64,000 nt of DNA from Pelagibacterium luteolum (GTDB lineage: Bacteria; Pseudomonadota; Alphaproteobacteria; Rhizobiales; Devosiaceae), in contig NZ_FNCS01000003.1 of assembly GCF_900100665.1 (NCBI RefSeq), forward strand, positions 407,936 to 471,935. The letters run 5' to 3'. The notes beneath the pieces were generated by a model that saw only the letters and a program-made list of their open reading frames with translations, did not search any database and was not told where the DNA came from. Shown here piece after piece: positions 33,193-42,000 of this stretch. The position numbers and the translations under genes are program-made. Numbering within the stretch: position 1 is the stretch's first letter; each line of letters begins with the position of its first letter.

Positions 33193-34341
33193 CTACGCCA
33201 CCAACGCCGCCGGCACCGCCTCGGCAATAAATCCGCCGCCCAGCACCTGCGCATCCGCCCCGTCATCCGAGTACAAAACGCACGCCTGCCCCGGTGCGAT
33301 GCCCGTTTCGCCCGAAATCAGCGTCACATACACCTCGCCGTCGCGCATCTGGATCACGGCCTCTTGCGGCGCGCGCGTCGAGCGCACCTTGGCCTCGAGC
33401 GCCAGCCCGTTCCCGGCCACCATCTCGGCCAGAGGCCGCGGCCCCAGCCAGTTGATGTCGCGCAAGCGCACCGTATGCGCCGTCAGCGCCGATTTCGGCC
33501 CCACGACCACCTGCTGCGTGCGCGCATCGAGCCGCAACACGTAAAGCGGCTCGCCCGAAGCGATCCCCAGCCCCCGCCGCTGCCCGACGGTATAATGGAT
33601 GATCCCCTTGTGCTGCCCCAGCACATGCCCCTGGGCATCGACGATATCGCCGGGCTTTTCCGCCTCCGGCATCAGCTTGCGGATCACGTCCGAATAGCTG
33701 CCCTTGGGCACGAAACAGATGTCCTGGCTGTCCGACTTGTCGGCAATCGCCAGCCCCATCTCGCGCGCCATCTCGCGGGTTTCGTCCTTGGTCATGTTGC
33801 CCAGCGGAAACCGCAAAAAGTCGAGCTGCCCCGATGTGGTGGCAAACAGGAAATAGGTCTGGTCCTTGTCCCCGTCGAGCGGACGCAAAAGCTGGCGCTG
33901 CCCGTCCACCATGCGCGAGCGCACATAATGCCCCGTCGCCAGACAATCGGCCCCGAGGTCCCGCGCCACTTCCATAAGGTCGACGAACTTGACCGACTGA
34001 TTGCACGAAACGCACGGAATGGGCGTCTCGCCCAAAGCATAGCTTTCCGCAAACGGCTCGATCACCGCCTTGCGAAACCGCTCTTCATAATCGAGCACAT
34101 AATGGGGAATACCGAGCGTTGCCGAAACCCGGCGCGCATCGTGGATATCCTGCCCCGCACAACACGATCCCTTGCGGAACGTCGCTTCGCCATGATCGTA
34201 AAGCTGGAGGGTAACGCCAATCACCTCATAGCCCTCACGGGCCAGAAGTCCGGCAACGACGGACGAATCCACGCCCCCCGACATCGCAACGACAACACGC
34301 GTCTCACCGGGCGCCCGGTCGAAACCTAAAGAATTCACCAT
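33193..34341 (-). CDS. mnmA: tRNA-specific 2-thiouridylase MnmA
   Basis: A 382-residue tRNA modification enzyme that thiolates U34 of tRNA-Lys, -Glu and -Gln. The ATP PP-loop is SGGVDSSV (residues ~20-27); the first catalytic cysteine is in [10 protein letters not shown] and the second in [12 protein letters not shown]; the tRNA-binding loop and ATGHYVR motif are present. The ATG at 34341 is followed by [13 protein letters not shown], an ordinary short N-terminal extension for the group. It is a housekeeping gene and gives a fixed point between the accessory genes on both sides. Confidence 0.96.
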   Translation of the reverse strand: MVNSLGFDRAPGETRVVVAMSGGVDSSVVAGLLAREGYEVIGVTLQLYDHGEATFRKGSCCAGQDIHDARRVSATLGIPHYVLDYEERFRKAVIEPFAESYALGETPIPCVSCNQSVKFVDLMEVARDLGADCLATGHYVRSRMVDGQRQLLRPLDGDKDQTYFLFATTSGQLDFLRFPLGNMTKDETREMAREMGLAIADKSDSQDICFVPKGSYSDVIRKLMPEAEKPGDIVDAQGHVLGQHKGIIHYTVGQRRGLGIASGEPLYVLRLDARTQQVVVGPKSALTAHTVRLRDINWLGPRPLAEMVAGNGLALEAKVRSTRAPQEAVIQMRDGEVYVTLISGETGIAPGQACVLYSDDGADAQVLGGGFIAEAVPAALVA

Positions 34342-34615
34342 TTTCTCTTCATCCGGATGGGTTCAAGGGCCAACGGACAATCACCAGACAGCAGCGCCCG
34401 GTGGTGTGGGGCGGGTTTTATGCTGAAAGGGGCCGGCGTGCAACTGGGTCGGATCCAGCGGCGGGTTTTGACGCCATGGCCGCGTCATAGTGGGCGCCAC
34501 GCCGCTTCCATAAGCTTGGTCTCTTCCTATTTGGATGCTGGCGTGTAGATAGCCACCGTCCGATAAATTTCGACAAAGTTGACCTCTCCGACAACCACAG
34601 TGTCCTCATAGGCAT

Positions 34616-37072
34616 CTACTCACCCCACGCGTCGCGGAGCAGCGATTCGATTATATCAAGTGGGGTATACCCGCGACCCTGCGTAACACTTGCGATCCAA
34701 TCGGTGTCACGCGTGTGCCCGTACCTGCCGTCTATGGTCTGAGCGATCATGGCACTAGCCTCGAACGAAGAATCGAACTCGCGCCTGGTGACGTCGTCAT
34801 CATCATCGTGATTGATCGAACCTTCATACACCTCCAACCGATCGCACAACTTGATTGCATCAACGAACTGAGATGCGGTCATCCATTGCTCCTGCCACCA
34901 GATGATCGGCAGCGTCGCCACATCGCCGCCGCATCTCATAACGACGGCCGCCGCTTCGGCCTTTTCTGCATCAGGTATTTCAGCGGCGGCAAGCACAATC
35001 GCTTGCTCGGATGACCAGGAAGCGAGCACCGGCGCCGGTACGATCGGTCTCGCGGAATTACGCGATGCTGTCGTTTCGACGCCGATCAGGATGCCTGCGA
35101 TCATGCCGACTTTACTTGCGGCAAGCCCATCGACGGTAACTAGACCGGACCGTCCCCATTGACTGCCCGCGTCGATGCGCGCGCGACCATATAGTTTTCC
35201 ATCTTCGTCACGTAGCTCGACAAGTTCATCCCACGCTTTTGTTGACGCCGCAGGCTGGTCATCCTCGTCGTCCCCACCCACAATTCGGTTCAACAAAGTG
35301 GACGATTGGACCTCCAGCCAATCGCTTGCCGCAGTATGGCCTGGAGGTTCCTCGTCTTGGGCAACTGAAATGGCCACGTCGCAAGCGGGCGCGATTGCGG
35401 CGATAACACGGCTCAGCCTCGCCACCTGTTTCTCGGAAAACGGTGTCTCGCGGTGGAGCAACCCGTCTGGCTCGAACGGATTGGTCTTGAGCTTGACCTC
35501 GATCCGAGTTCCCCCATCCAGCGGCGCTTCCTTGGGGTCGGCGTGGCGCAGGTTGGGCCGTGACCCCAGGCCGTGCCGAAACTCCAGCACCCGTGCGGAC
35601 TGCGTGTCGCGATCGTAGCGGCGGCTGATAACCCTAACCACATCGCCTAGCATAAAGACTGAGAAAAAACCGATTCCATATTTGCCACGGGATTTCATTC
35701 CCGCGGCTGCAAGACCGGGGAACTCCTGGATCGCGAGCGATGATTTCCAGAAGGAGTTTCCGAAGTCGATGAGGGGACCGGTTAGCACGGTTTGCGACAT
35801 CCCGACGCCATTGTCCTCAAAATAGAGCCAGAACCCGTCGTCGCGCTTCTCCAGTACAACTCGGAGCTCGCCCCATTTGGCCGGACGTCCTTGCAACCGT
35901 CGCCGCGCCGTGATGGCATCGAGGCCATTTTGGATTAGCTCGCGGATCGGCGCAGCAGTACTGTCGCCGTAGAGCTTACTTCCTCCGAGTGTGGCAACGA
36001 TCTTAGGAACGTCGCTAACCCGGACGGTGCTGTCGACCGGCACCCAACCGTCTGTTTCTACTGTACGGGCCAGGTCGCTCGGCGAATGCGCTCCTTCGAC
36101 CCGCCGGACAAGAAGCGGCATTTTCTGGCGATCGCGGAGCACTCGGTCGACGTCACGCAACTCGCGATCGACCATTTGCAGCGCGTCGAATGCCGCCCAC
36201 CACGCATCTGCAGCGTCGACCTCAAATGGCGGCTGCGCTGTGTAGACGAGCGCATCGGCCTGAACAAATGGCTTAGCCATTCGTTCCTGAAACTTCCAAT
36301 GGTTCGCAGAAATCCCTGTGGGCTGAAGAAGCGCGAAGTCGAATGCCGGAGCGCGCCGCTGATCCAAGTGCATCGCATCACCCACACGGAGCAGGCAGGC
36401 GACCTTCAGTAGGTCGACAGTGCAGTTGGTGACATCAGGCAGGGCACCGAGCGTGCCGGACAGCTCTTCCTCAACTTTAGCGATGCTCCACCAGTGACTG
36501 TACGCAATCTTTCCGATCTTCTGGCCGTAAAAGTTGCGGACCTGTTGATCCTCGATGATAAACATCGGCTGCTTTTGCGGACCCAGCCATGAGATAGTCG
36601 GCAGATTCTCGGCCTGCTTGGCGTGTAGCAGGCGGAGTGCGTCCTCAGTGGCGCGGTCTTCGGCTTTCTCGGCCGCTAGCGTGTCGCCCTCAGCAACGGA
36701 CGCCATGTATCGAGCATGCAAATCGCGCCATTCGGTTTGCTCGCGTAGCTCGGCTATTCCGCCAGGGAAAGCAGCAAGCGTCATCGCCGCATCGTGCAGA
36801 AGGATCGCGCCGCCGAACACGAAAGCCTCGGCCGGGTTAAGGTCGAAGTTTTCGATGGCGGCGATAGACGCCATTTCCCACAGGGCATCGAGATGCGTCA
36901 CGTCATGAACGGTCATGTGGGGCAGGTCGCCGGCTATTTTTGCGACTAGCGCGCTAGCGCGCGTACGCATCGCCTCATAGCAGCTGGCAAGACGTACCTG
37001 CTCGTCTGGTGTGGCGTCAGTGCGTACGGCTTCGAACGCCGCTTTCCATAATGCTGTCTGTTTATATGACAT
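34616..37072 (-). CDS. HD domain fused to Hsp90-like (GHKL) ATPase
   Basis: An 818-residue two-part protein. The N-terminal ~330 residues hold an HD-type site: H56xxxH60 (VHDVTHLDALW), H93-D94 (ILLHDAAM) and D232 (LLRVGDAMHLD). Residues ~345-600 are an HtpG-like ATPase with N-box E378/N382/D385 (IRELIQNGLDAI), D420-NGVGMS and the lid GKYGIGFFSVFM (463-474). The C-terminal ~200 residues are not recognised. HD domains cut phosphodiesters or nucleotides, and Hsp90-like modules act as ATP-driven switches; the pair resembles conflict-system effectors rather than a chaperone. It stands alone between mnmA and flagellar genes. Function not established. Confidence 0.8.
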   Translation of the reverse strand: MSYKQTALWKAAFEAVRTDATPDEQVRLASCYEAMRTRASALVAKIAGDLPHMTVHDVTHLDALWEMASIAAIENFDLNPAEAFVFGGAILLHDAAMTLAAFPGGIAELREQTEWRDLHARYMASVAEGDTLAAEKAEDRATEDALRLLHAKQAENLPTISWLGPQKQPMFIIEDQQVRNFYGQKIGKIAYSHWWSIAKVEEELSGTLGALPDVTNCTVDLLKVACLLRVGDAMHLDQRRAPAFDFALLQPTGISANHWKFQERMAKPFVQADALVYTAQPPFEVDAADAWWAAFDALQMVDRELRDVDRVLRDRQKMPLLVRRVEGAHSPSDLARTVETDGWVPVDSTVRVSDVPKIVATLGGSKLYGDSTAAPIRELIQNGLDAITARRRLQGRPAKWGELRVVLEKRDDGFWLYFEDNGVGMSQTVLTGPLIDFGNSFWKSSLAIQEFPGLAAAGMKSRGKYGIGFFSVFMLGDVVRVISRRYDRDTQSARVLEFRHGLGSRPNLRHADPKEAPLDGGTRIEVKLKTNPFEPDGLLHRETPFSEKQVARLSRVIAAIAPACDVAISVAQDEEPPGHTAASDWLEVQSSTLLNRIVGGDDEDDQPAASTKAWDELVELRDEDGKLYGRARIDAGSQWGRSGLVTVDGLAASKVGMIAGILIGVETTASRNSARPIVPAPVLASWSSEQAIVLAAAEIPDAEKAEAAAVVMRCGGDVATLPIIWWQEQWMTASQFVDAIKLCDRLEVYEGSINHDDDDDVTRREFDSSFEASAMIAQTIDGRYGHTRDTDWIASVTQGRGYTPLDIIESLLRDAWGE

Positions 37073-37486
37073 GGCATTGACTTGAATAGCAGCTTATCCA
37101 ACGCCGCAACAAAATTGTGTCTGCACAACTGAAGATAGCAGCGCGTACTGAACCGCAACAAGCTCGGCGGTGGTTGAAGACCCTGCCTTGTAGCATGATG
37201 TGTGAAGCATTCGGGTTTGGGTCTGCCGCACCGCACGACCGCAATGAGGGCGCGTTGCAGTCGAAGTGCGGACGTGCAGTCTTCACCGTCTGCCGAGAAG
37301 CGGCAAGTATGCACCCCCCGGCAAAATCTTCCCCCTCCCCGACACATCCTGCCGCCCGCCCCCGCCGCGCACTCATCCAGCGCCCCATCAACCCCTTGAT
37401 TTCCTTAACCTCTCCACCGCGCCCCGACTTGGCAAGCCGCTTGCATCACTGATCGCGACGAACTCTATTCTTGCGAGACCACCATC
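37073..37486. other. Gene-free region between HD-Hsp90 gene and fliK
   Basis: 414 bases between divergent genes. Short open frames on both strands have no ribosome sites and no recognisable product. The part next to fliK is C-rich. I see no operator palindrome or hairpin worth naming; promoters for both genes must be here. Confidence 0.55.
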
Positions 37487-38902
37487 GTGACCACAGCGAT
37501 CGGCATGCCCGGCAACATCATCGCCTCCACATCCCAGCAAGGCGCAAATCGCGCCTCCAGCGGGGCCGTGGAGGGGTTTGTCGATCTGCTCAACGCCACG
37601 CTGGGCACAACGAGCGCCGCGCGCCATATCATCGGCGGCGCACAGGCCGCGCCGACCCTTACGCCCCCCACCGAAGGCGAAGCCGAACTCGCAACGCTTC
37701 TGGGTGAACTTTTGGGCCGTCTCGAAGCCCTCGGCACCCGTCTCGAAGACGACGCGCCGCTCGACGCATCGGCGCTCAAGGACCTCGAAGACCTGCTCGC
37801 CGGCATCAGCGATCTCCTGGGCGAAGATATCCCCCTGCCCGGCCCCAATGCTCCGATCTTCGCCCGCGTCGCCGATCTCGCCGCCCAATTGGGCCTTGGC
37901 GCCTCTGGCGACGACGGCGCCACCGGCCCGCTCGACAGGCTCTCGCAAATTCTCGCAAAACTGGCCGACGGCGTGCGCAAGGATGCGCCCGATCTCGCAG
38001 CCGGTCTTACCGCCATGACCAAGACGCTCGACGCCCAATCGGCAGCGCTGCTCAAGGCCCAGTCCGAAGCCGCGTCCGCCGCGATCAATCCGCGCCAGAT
38101 CGAAAGCGAAACCAAGCTCAACCCGCTCACCGCCATCGCGGCAGCCGATCCCGCCGCCGACGCCGCCGATCCCGTCACGGCCCGCACCCAGGCCGAACAG
38201 CGCAACACGACCGACACGGCCGAAGGCAGCGAACGCACCCTCGTCAAATCCGACGCGGCCACCCAGCCCGCCGGCAACGCCGCCAACCAAAATGGCGCCG
38301 GATCGCAAAATCAGAACGGCACGGGCGCGGGCGCATCCACAGCCCCCACCCCCGCCGAACTCGACGCCCCCGATGGTCTCATCACCCCGGCGGGACAAAC
38401 AGCGACCCAGTCCGTCGGCGCCACCACCCCCGGCGCACGCCCCGAGGCCGCCGCCTATCAGCGCCCCGACGCCCAGATCAATCTCCCCCACATCGCCGCG
38501 GAAATTTCCCGCCATGTGCAGAACGGCATCAACCGTTTCGAAATCCGTCTCAATCCATCCGAATTGGGTCGCATCGACGTGCGAATGGAGATGGACACCT
38601 CCGGCAACGTCATCGCCCGCCTCGCGGTCGAGCGCAGCGAAACCCTCGACCTGCTCCAGCGCGATCAGCGCGCACTGATGGCGGCGCTCGAAGATGCGGG
38701 CATCGATCCCGGCAAGACAAATCTCGAATTTTCGCTCAATCAGGAGGGTGGAAACGCCTGGGATGATGGCGAAAAACCCGGCTGGTCGCACGATACTGTC
38801 GCCAACCTCAATATAGACGCGTCGATCACCGCCACAAACGCCGATCCCAACCCATATATGCGGGGTTACGCGCGGCTCGATGCAGTCAATCTCTGGGTTT
38901 AA
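37487..38902 (+). CDS. fliK: Flagellar hook-length control protein FliK
   Basis: A ~471-residue protein with the usual FliK build: a long low-complexity Ala/Asp/Glu/Pro-rich N-terminal half (the ruler) and a conserved C-terminal Flg_hook domain, NGINRFEIRLNPSELGRIDVRMEMD followed by the LAVERSETLDLLQRDQRALMAALEDAGI segment. The start GTG at 37487 is weakly supported; the ATG at 37505 is an alternative. It sets hook length by switching the export gate. flgD follows 9 bases after the stop, as expected for hook genes. Confidence 0.88.
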   Translation: MTTAIGMPGNIIASTSQQGANRASSGAVEGFVDLLNATLGTTSAARHIIGGAQAAPTLTPPTEGEAELATLLGELLGRLEALGTRLEDDAPLDASALKDLEDLLAGISDLLGEDIPLPGPNAPIFARVADLAAQLGLGASGDDGATGPLDRLSQILAKLADGVRKDAPDLAAGLTAMTKTLDAQSAALLKAQSEAASAAINPRQIESETKLNPLTAIAAADPAADAADPVTARTQAEQRNTTDTAEGSERTLVKSDAATQPAGNAANQNGAGSQNQNGTGAGASTAPTPAELDAPDGLITPAGQTATQSVGATTPGARPEAAAYQRPDAQINLPHIAAEISRHVQNGINRFEIRLNPSELGRIDVRMEMDTSGNVIARLAVERSETLDLLQRDQRALMAALEDAGIDPGKTNLEFSLNQEGGNAWDDGEKPGWSHDTVANLNIDASITATNADPNPYMRGYARLDAVNLWV

Positions 38903-38911
38903 GGAACGATC

Positions 38912-39634
38912 ATGGTCGACGGCATTTCAGCATCATCTGGCACCAATTCGAGCCTCAATAACTCGCGCTCGACCATCGCCGATAACTTCGACACCTTCCT
39001 TCAGATGTTGATCACCCAGCTCAAGAACCAGAACCCTCTCGAGCCCATGGACACCGCCCAGTTCACCCAGCAACTGGTGCAATTTACCTCGGTGGAACAA
39101 CAACTTAAGACCAATGAATTTCTCGAGACGATGATGCTGTCGTCCCAGAATGCGTCCAATACCCAGGCCGTTGGCTATATCGGCAAGACCGTCACCGCCT
39201 CCGGCGCCTCCACCGATTTGATCGATGGCCGCGCCAGCTGGGTCTATCGCGTTGATTCCGCTGCCCAAAATACAACCGTCACCATCAAGGATTCATCCGG
39301 AAATACTGTCTTTACCGACACCATTTCCGTCCGCGCTGGCACCGATCAGATCGTCTGGGACGGCACCACCTCGACTGGCGAAAAGCTGAATTCCGGGCGT
39401 TTCTCCATCACCATCGACGCCCGCGACGAAAACGGCCGCTACATCCCCGTCACCACCGAAATGCGCGGCGTCGTCGAAGGCGTCGACGTCAGCGGATCTG
39501 AGCCCTACATCCTCATCGGCGACCTCAGAATCCCCCTCTCCTCGATCACTTCAGTGACCAGCACGAAAACTGGCAACGGTGGCGAAAATGGTGGCGGAAA
39601 TTCAGGCGGCAATGAGCAGGATCAGGCCGCCTGA
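38912..39634 (+). CDS. flgD: Flagellar hook assembly (cap) protein FlgD
   Basis: A 240-residue protein. The N-terminal part FLQMLITQLKNQNPLEPMDTAQFTQQLVQF is the unmistakable FlgD motif, followed by the FLgD_tudor/Ig-like half. The C-terminal tail is Gly/Asn-rich. It forms the cap on which FlgE polymerises. It is translationally close to fliK and ends before a strong terminator. Confidence 0.95.
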   Translation: MVDGISASSGTNSSLNNSRSTIADNFDTFLQMLITQLKNQNPLEPMDTAQFTQQLVQFTSVEQQLKTNEFLETMMLSSQNASNTQAVGYIGKTVTASGASTDLIDGRASWVYRVDSAAQNTTVTIKDSSGNTVFTDTISVRAGTDQIVWDGTTSTGEKLNSGRFSITIDARDENGRYIPVTTEMRGVVEGVDVSGSEPYILIGDLRIPLSSITSVTSTKTGNGGENGGGNSGGNEQDQAA

Positions 39635-39670
39635 TCGCCCCATTTTATCTTTTCTCTATATATATCAACA

Positions 39671-39703
39671 CACAAGGCCGCTCCTCATCCGAGCGGCCTT
39701 GTG
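39671..39703 (+). terminator. Intrinsic terminator after flgD
   Basis: CACAAGGCCGCT and AGCGGCCTTGTG form a perfect 12-bp stem with a 9-base loop, followed by GCATTTT. Confidence 0.85.
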
Positions 39704-39720
39704 GCATTTTGCAGTCGCTC

Positions 39721-39735
39721 TTAACGCCTTGTAAG
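39721..39735. promoter_or_regulatory. CtrA-like box upstream of sciP
   Basis: TTAA at 39721-39724, seven bases (CGCCTTG), then TAAG at 39732-39735, close to the CtrA consensus TTAA-N7-TTAA. The same TTAAC-x-CCTTGT core recurs before fliF at 40265. The box lies ~75 bases before the sciP start. Confidence 0.5.
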
Positions 39736-39810
39736 TTTCCGCTTAGCCAAATTTTAAGCGCAACACGCTAGTGTGAACACTGCTTATGGTCAGGTTGAGT
39801 AGAGAGTAAA

Positions 39811-40089
39811 ATGACCGTACAGATGCGTCCGCGCGTTAAGTATGTCATCGGTCCCGATGGTAGCCCGCTCACAATAGCGGATCTGCCACCGGCCAACACG
39901 AAGCGCTGGGTCATTCGCCGCAAGGCGGAAGTCGTGGCCGCCGTCCGCGGTGGCCTGTTGAGCCTGGAAGAAGCTTGTGAACGCTACACTTTGAGCGTTG
40001 ACGAGTTCCTGAACTGGCAGGCAGCAATCGACAAGCATGGCCTCGCTGGCCTGCGTACGACCTGGATCCAGCACTACCGGGAAGGTTAA
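39811..40089 (+). CDS. sciP: CtrA inhibitor SciP (DUF1153)
   Basis: A 92-residue protein of the DUF1153 family: YVIGPDGSPLTIADLPPANTKRWVIRRKAEVVAAVRGGLLSLEEACERY, with a winged-helix-like core. In Caulobacter SciP binds CtrA at CtrA-bound promoters and limits their use. The ATG at 39811 follows AGAGAGTAAA. Its gene lies between flgD and fliF, both members of the CtrA regulon, and is itself preceded by a CtrA-like box. Length and motif are typical. Confidence 0.92.
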   Translation: MTVQMRPRVKYVIGPDGSPLTIADLPPANTKRWVIRRKAEVVAAVRGGLLSLEEACERYTLSVDEFLNWQAAIDKHGLAGLRTTWIQHYREG

Positions 40090-40130
40090 CGCCCACAAGG
40101 CGCCACATTCCGGCATACGAGCGTAACCCC

Positions 40131-40164
40131 AAAGCCCGTCGCGACACCGCGGCGGGCTTTGTTT
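40131..40164 (+). terminator. Intrinsic terminator after sciP
   Basis: AAAGCCCG and CGGGCTTT are paired, with an inner CGCG/CGCG stem, then TTTGTTT. It separates sciP from the fliF operon. Confidence 0.8.
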
Positions 40165-40264
40165 ATGCTGATACGCCAAGCCATTACTGCCGCAAGCGAA
40201 TGTTAACCCATTTCGCCGCCCGATCGGCACAATTTGCCCACAAATTGCAATCTGCGGCAATTGG

Positions 40265-40279
40265 TTAACACCTTGTTTA
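40265..40279. promoter_or_regulatory. CtrA-like box upstream of fliF
   Basis: TTAA at 40265-40268, CACCTTG, then TTTA at 40276-40279, one mismatch from TTAA-N7-TTAA. It is 86 bases before the fliF start. A lone TTAACCC half-site is at about 40203-40209. Confidence 0.55.
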
Positions 40280-40364
40280 CCATCCGCTAGGCATATTTTG
40301 CCCAGTTTGGGGGCACCCTGATTTGGTGCCATTAGTCAAAAAATATGCTTGGCAGGGGTATTGC

Positions 40365-41996
40365 GTGAATCAATTGGGGGAACTGCTGACCAAGCTCGGC
40401 GTCGCGCGCATTGCAGCGATGGCCGTGGTAGCGGTGATGCTGGTCGGATTTTTCGCCTTCATCATTATCCGCTCGACCACCCCCCAACTGGCCCCGCTCT
40501 ACACAAATCTCGAGCTCAACGACGCTTCCGCAATCATCGCAGAACTCAATGCATCGGCCACCCCGCACGAGCTGCGCAATGACGGCTCGACCATTTTGGT
40601 CCCGCGCGACCAGATCACCACAATCCGCATGTCGCTGGCCGAAAACGGCCTGCCGGTCCGCGGCCAGGTCGGCTACGAAATCTTCGACAGCCAGAACACC
40701 CTCGGCGCGACGAGTTTTGTCCAGAATATCAACCACATCCGCGCTCTTGAGGGCGAGCTGGCCCGCACCATCGGTGCCCTGAGCCGCGTCCAGTCCGCCC
40801 GCGTCCACCTCGTTCTGCCCGAGCGTGAACTGTTCCGCCGCGAAGTGCAGCAGCCATCGGCCTCGATCGTTCTGACCGTGCGCGGCCAGCTCTCCACCGG
40901 CGAAATCCGTGCCGTTCAGCACCTCGTCGCCTCCGCCATCGAAGGCCTTTCGCCCAACGCCGTTTCGATCGTCGACAGCGCTGGCAACCTCCTGGCATCG
41001 GGCACCGGTGACGAGACATTGAGCGTTACTGCCCAGGCCATGGAAGAGCGCGCGGTCGGCATCGAAAACCGCATGCGCACCCGCATCGAAGAGCTCCTGG
41101 CCTCGGTCGTAGGCCTAGGCCGCGCCCGGGTTCAGGTCTCCGCCGAACTCGACCTCAATCGCTCGACCCGCACGTCGGAAACGTTCGATCCCGAAAGCCA
41201 GGTCGTCCGCTCCGCCCAGACCCTGGAAACCGGCGACCAGTCGACTGGCCCTGGCAATTCCGGCCAGGTCACCGTTGCCAACGAGCTGCCCGGCGCCAGC
41301 GAGCAAGCCACGGCCAATGGCGGCACGCAGACCTCGTCCGACACCTTCGAGGAAACCCTCAACTACGAGATCTCCTCGACCACCGAGACCCGGGTCACCG
41401 AAGCCGGTGGCATCGAAAAGCTTTCGGTCGCCGTGGTTGTCGACGGCATTTACACCTACGATGCAGAGGGCAACGCCATCTACGCACCGCGCAGTCAGGC
41501 CGAGATCGACCAGATCACCGCACTCGTCCGCACCGCGATGGGCTTCAGCGAGACCCGTGGTGACCAGTTGCAGGTCTCCAACATGCAGTTCGCAGAGCGT
41601 CCCGGCATCGAAGTGGGTACCGAAGCGCCGGGACCTTTCGAGTTCAGCCGCGACGATCTGGTCAATCTCGCCGAAATGATCGTGACCCTCCTGATCGCCC
41701 TCGCGCTGGTGTTCTTCGTGATGCGCCCACTGGTGAAAAAAGTGCTCGCGCCCGAACCCAAGCCGCTCGCACTGCCCGAAGCCGCCAGCGTTCCTGCTGA
41801 TTATCAGGAAAACCAGATGGCCGACGCCACCCTTGCCATCCGCAACCGCGAGGCAGCCACCGATGCCTGGCTCGAGCAGGCGAAATCGCTCGGCGAGACT
41901 CAGATCAAGACCCTTAAAATGGTCGGCGAACTGGTAGAAGAAAATCCCAAGCAAGCTTCGCTGGTCGTCCGCGACTGGCTGAGCGAGGCCGCGTAA
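40365..41996 (+). CDS. fliF: Flagellar M-ring protein FliF
   Basis: A ~543-residue inner-membrane ring protein. It has an N-terminal transmembrane helix (IAAMAVVAVMLVGFFAFIII), the ring-building YscJ/FliF domains with QVGYEIFDSQNTLGATSF and INHIRALEGELARTI, and a C-terminal helix (MIVTLLIALALVFFVMRPL) followed by a cytosolic FliG-binding tail. A long ORF begins at 40323, but the GTG at 40365 after GGCAGGGG is a better start. It heads the operon fliF-fliG-fliH-fliN-flbD-flhA. Confidence 0.93.
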   Translation: MNQLGELLTKLGVARIAAMAVVAVMLVGFFAFIIIRSTTPQLAPLYTNLELNDASAIIAELNASATPHELRNDGSTILVPRDQITTIRMSLAENGLPVRGQVGYEIFDSQNTLGATSFVQNINHIRALEGELARTIGALSRVQSARVHLVLPERELFRREVQQPSASIVLTVRGQLSTGEIRAVQHLVASAIEGLSPNAVSIVDSAGNLLASGTGDETLSVTAQAMEERAVGIENRMRTRIEELLASVVGLGRARVQVSAELDLNRSTRTSETFDPESQVVRSAQTLETGDQSTGPGNSGQVTVANELPGASEQATANGGTQTSSDTFEETLNYEISSTTETRVTEAGGIEKLSVAVVVDGIYTYDAEGNAIYAPRSQAEIDQITALVRTAMGFSETRGDQLQVSNMQFAERPGIEVGTEAPGPFEFSRDDLVNLAEMIVTLLIALALVFFVMRPLVKKVLAPEPKPLALPEAASVPADYQENQMADATLAIRNREAATDAWLEQAKSLGETQIKTLKMVGELVEENPKQASLVVRDWLSEAA

Positions 41997-42000
41997 TCCT

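Noticed and set aside
32824..34329. A 501-codon open frame on the plus strand
   Set aside because: It lies antisense to mnmA and the protease gap, with R/H/P-rich composition typical of a GC-rich shadow frame and no family pattern.
37117..37452. An open frame of 111 codons between the HD-Hsp90 gene and fliK
   Set aside because: No ribosome site, no family, and arginine/proline-rich composition typical of chance frames in GC-rich DNA.
40225..40245. A sigma-54 promoter before fliF (GGCAC...TTGC)
   Set aside because: The GG-to-GC distance is 8 bases rather than the required 10, so the spacing is wrong; a CtrA-type box is a better explanation.
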